In this document: in pieces, positions 63,563 through 64,000 of the stretch | Layout of the letters: every line of letters starts with the position of its first letter | Numbering within the stretch: position 1 is the first letter of the stretch | DNA from: Perlabentimonas sp041656735 | GTDB taxonomy: Bacteria; Bacteroidota; Bacteroidia; Bacteroidales; Tenuifilaceae | NCBI GenBank assembly: GCA_041656735.1 | Contig: JBBACY010000003.1 | Location: forward strand, 62,001-126,000 | DNA: 64,000 nt | Reading direction: 5' to 3' | Position numbers and translations under genes: made by a program | Notes under the pieces: generated by a model | What the model was told of the DNA's origin: nothing | The model's input: only the letters and a program-made list of their open reading frames with translations | The model's database searches: none

Positions 63563-64000
63563 ATGAATAGCCTTGTTAGTCAGTCGAGTATACCTGAGTT
63601 GCCAGCATTAAGCTATGGCTATATTCGTAAGGGCGAAATCACAAAATGGATATTTTGGGAGTACGACCAGCTTAAAAATATTAGGAAGTTTAGTTTAGAG
63701 ATTAACACCGATTTTAGCAGGCTTAACCTGTTAGATGAAGTTGAAACGCAGAGAGTTCCTTTGCGAAATACGTTGGGCTTTTGCAAGGCTTTGGGAGTCG
63801 ATTGGCTTACCAAAGCAATGCCCAATCCCCAGCTGTTTTTGGAGAAGATTATTCTCGAGGAGGTTGCCCTTAGGCGTATTACCAATCCGAGTGACCTTGC
63901 AAGCTTTATTCTGGGTGCGGACCTCTCGGCAAAGGTATCATCAAAGCTATTCTTTCGCAGTGTGTTAACCAATCAGTTTTTCGATACGTGGGATAAGATT
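63563..64000 (+). CDS. Unrecognised protein, 3' truncated by window
   Basis: An open frame starts at ATG 63563 and runs to the window end without a stop, giving 146 residues so far. It begins MNSLVSQSSIPELPALSYGY and continues with mixed helical composition (TKWIFWEYDQLKNIRKF, LFLEKIILEEVALRRITNP). I do not recognise a family. Codon use looks coding (even third-base pattern, no rare run), and an overlapping minus-strand frame is weaker. It may belong with the P-loop gene just before it. Confidence 0.6.
   Translation, partial: MNSLVSQSSIPELPALSYGYIRKGEITKWIFWEYDQLKNIRKFSLEINTDFSRLNLLDEVETQRVPLRNTLGFCKALGVDWLTKAMPNPQLFLEKIILEEVALRRITNPSDLASFILGADLSAKVSSKLFFRSVLTNQFFDTWDKI

Noticed and set aside
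1..64000. CRISPR arrays, tRNA or rRNA genes, insertion sequences, prophage
   Set aside because: I read the gaps on both strands and found no regular repeats, cloverleaf or transposase/integrase signals.

Overview
The window is about 64 kb of an AT-rich chromosome from a member of the Bacteroidota. It carries Type IX secretion and gliding genes (gldJ-like, porP/sprF-like, porU, porV), a secreted protein with a Type IX C-terminal sorting domain, promoters of the TTTG / TAnnTTTG type, many SusC-free lipoproteins, and the long form of urocanate hydratase. A lineage near Bacteroidales/Marinilabiliales fits, but I cannot name the genus from sequence alone. Gene content is mostly chromosomal housekeeping. 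I found no rRNA, tRNA, CRISPR array, insertion sequence or prophage.

Layout. 1-3.3 kb: the 3' end of a 2-oxoacid dehydrogenase E2 gene, then a chemoreceptor gene split by a frameshift. 3.6-8.1 kb: recR with a TPR gene, a sodium:solute symporter and murF. 8.1-16.5 kb: a secretion block with gldJ and porP on the minus strand, divergent from porU-porV-ispF on the plus strand. 16.6-23 kb: cvfB, a small lipoprotein, osmC, gdhA, and a large receiver/ATP-grasp protein related to the N-terminal half of PEP synthase. 23.3-28.3 kb: a catalytically degenerate PafA-type phosphatase, an M14 carboxypeptidase exported by Type IX, a small membrane protein and ychF. 28.4-32.4 kb: znuA-znuC-znuB running into lpdA. 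32.7-37.6 kb: a TPR-SpoIIE phosphatase, meaB and a thioredoxin-like lipoprotein. 37.6-45.9 kb: alaS divergent from an operon of two M23 peptidases, CapA, MerR, Nif3 and a zinc-ribbon protein. 45.9-49.9 kb: lemA with two TPM-domain genes, then hutU. 50-54.6 kb: C69 dipeptidase, nitroreductase, glycosyltransferase and murB. 54.8-59.2 kb: a signalling cluster of a SiaC-like protein, a TPR histidine kinase, an ADP-ribosylglycohydrolase and a tandem-duplicated SiaB-like protein. 59.8-64 kb: aminopeptidase P, a second thioredoxin lipoprotein, a long gap with no recognised gene, an unrecognised P-loop protein and the start of an unrecognised gene cut by the window end.

How the parts work together. 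The PorU/PorV/GldJ/PorP genes would export and surface-anchor CTD proteins such as the M14 peptidase encoded 10 kb away. The SiaC-like, duplicated SiaB-like and SpoIIE proteins are the part types of a Sia-style phosphorylation switch, here joined to a TPR histidine kinase instead of a diguanylate cyclase. The most unusual observations are that signalling cluster, the pseudo-phosphatase next to the M14 peptidase, the receiver-PEP-synthase hybrid, and the unrecognised P-loop gene pair at the right edge.
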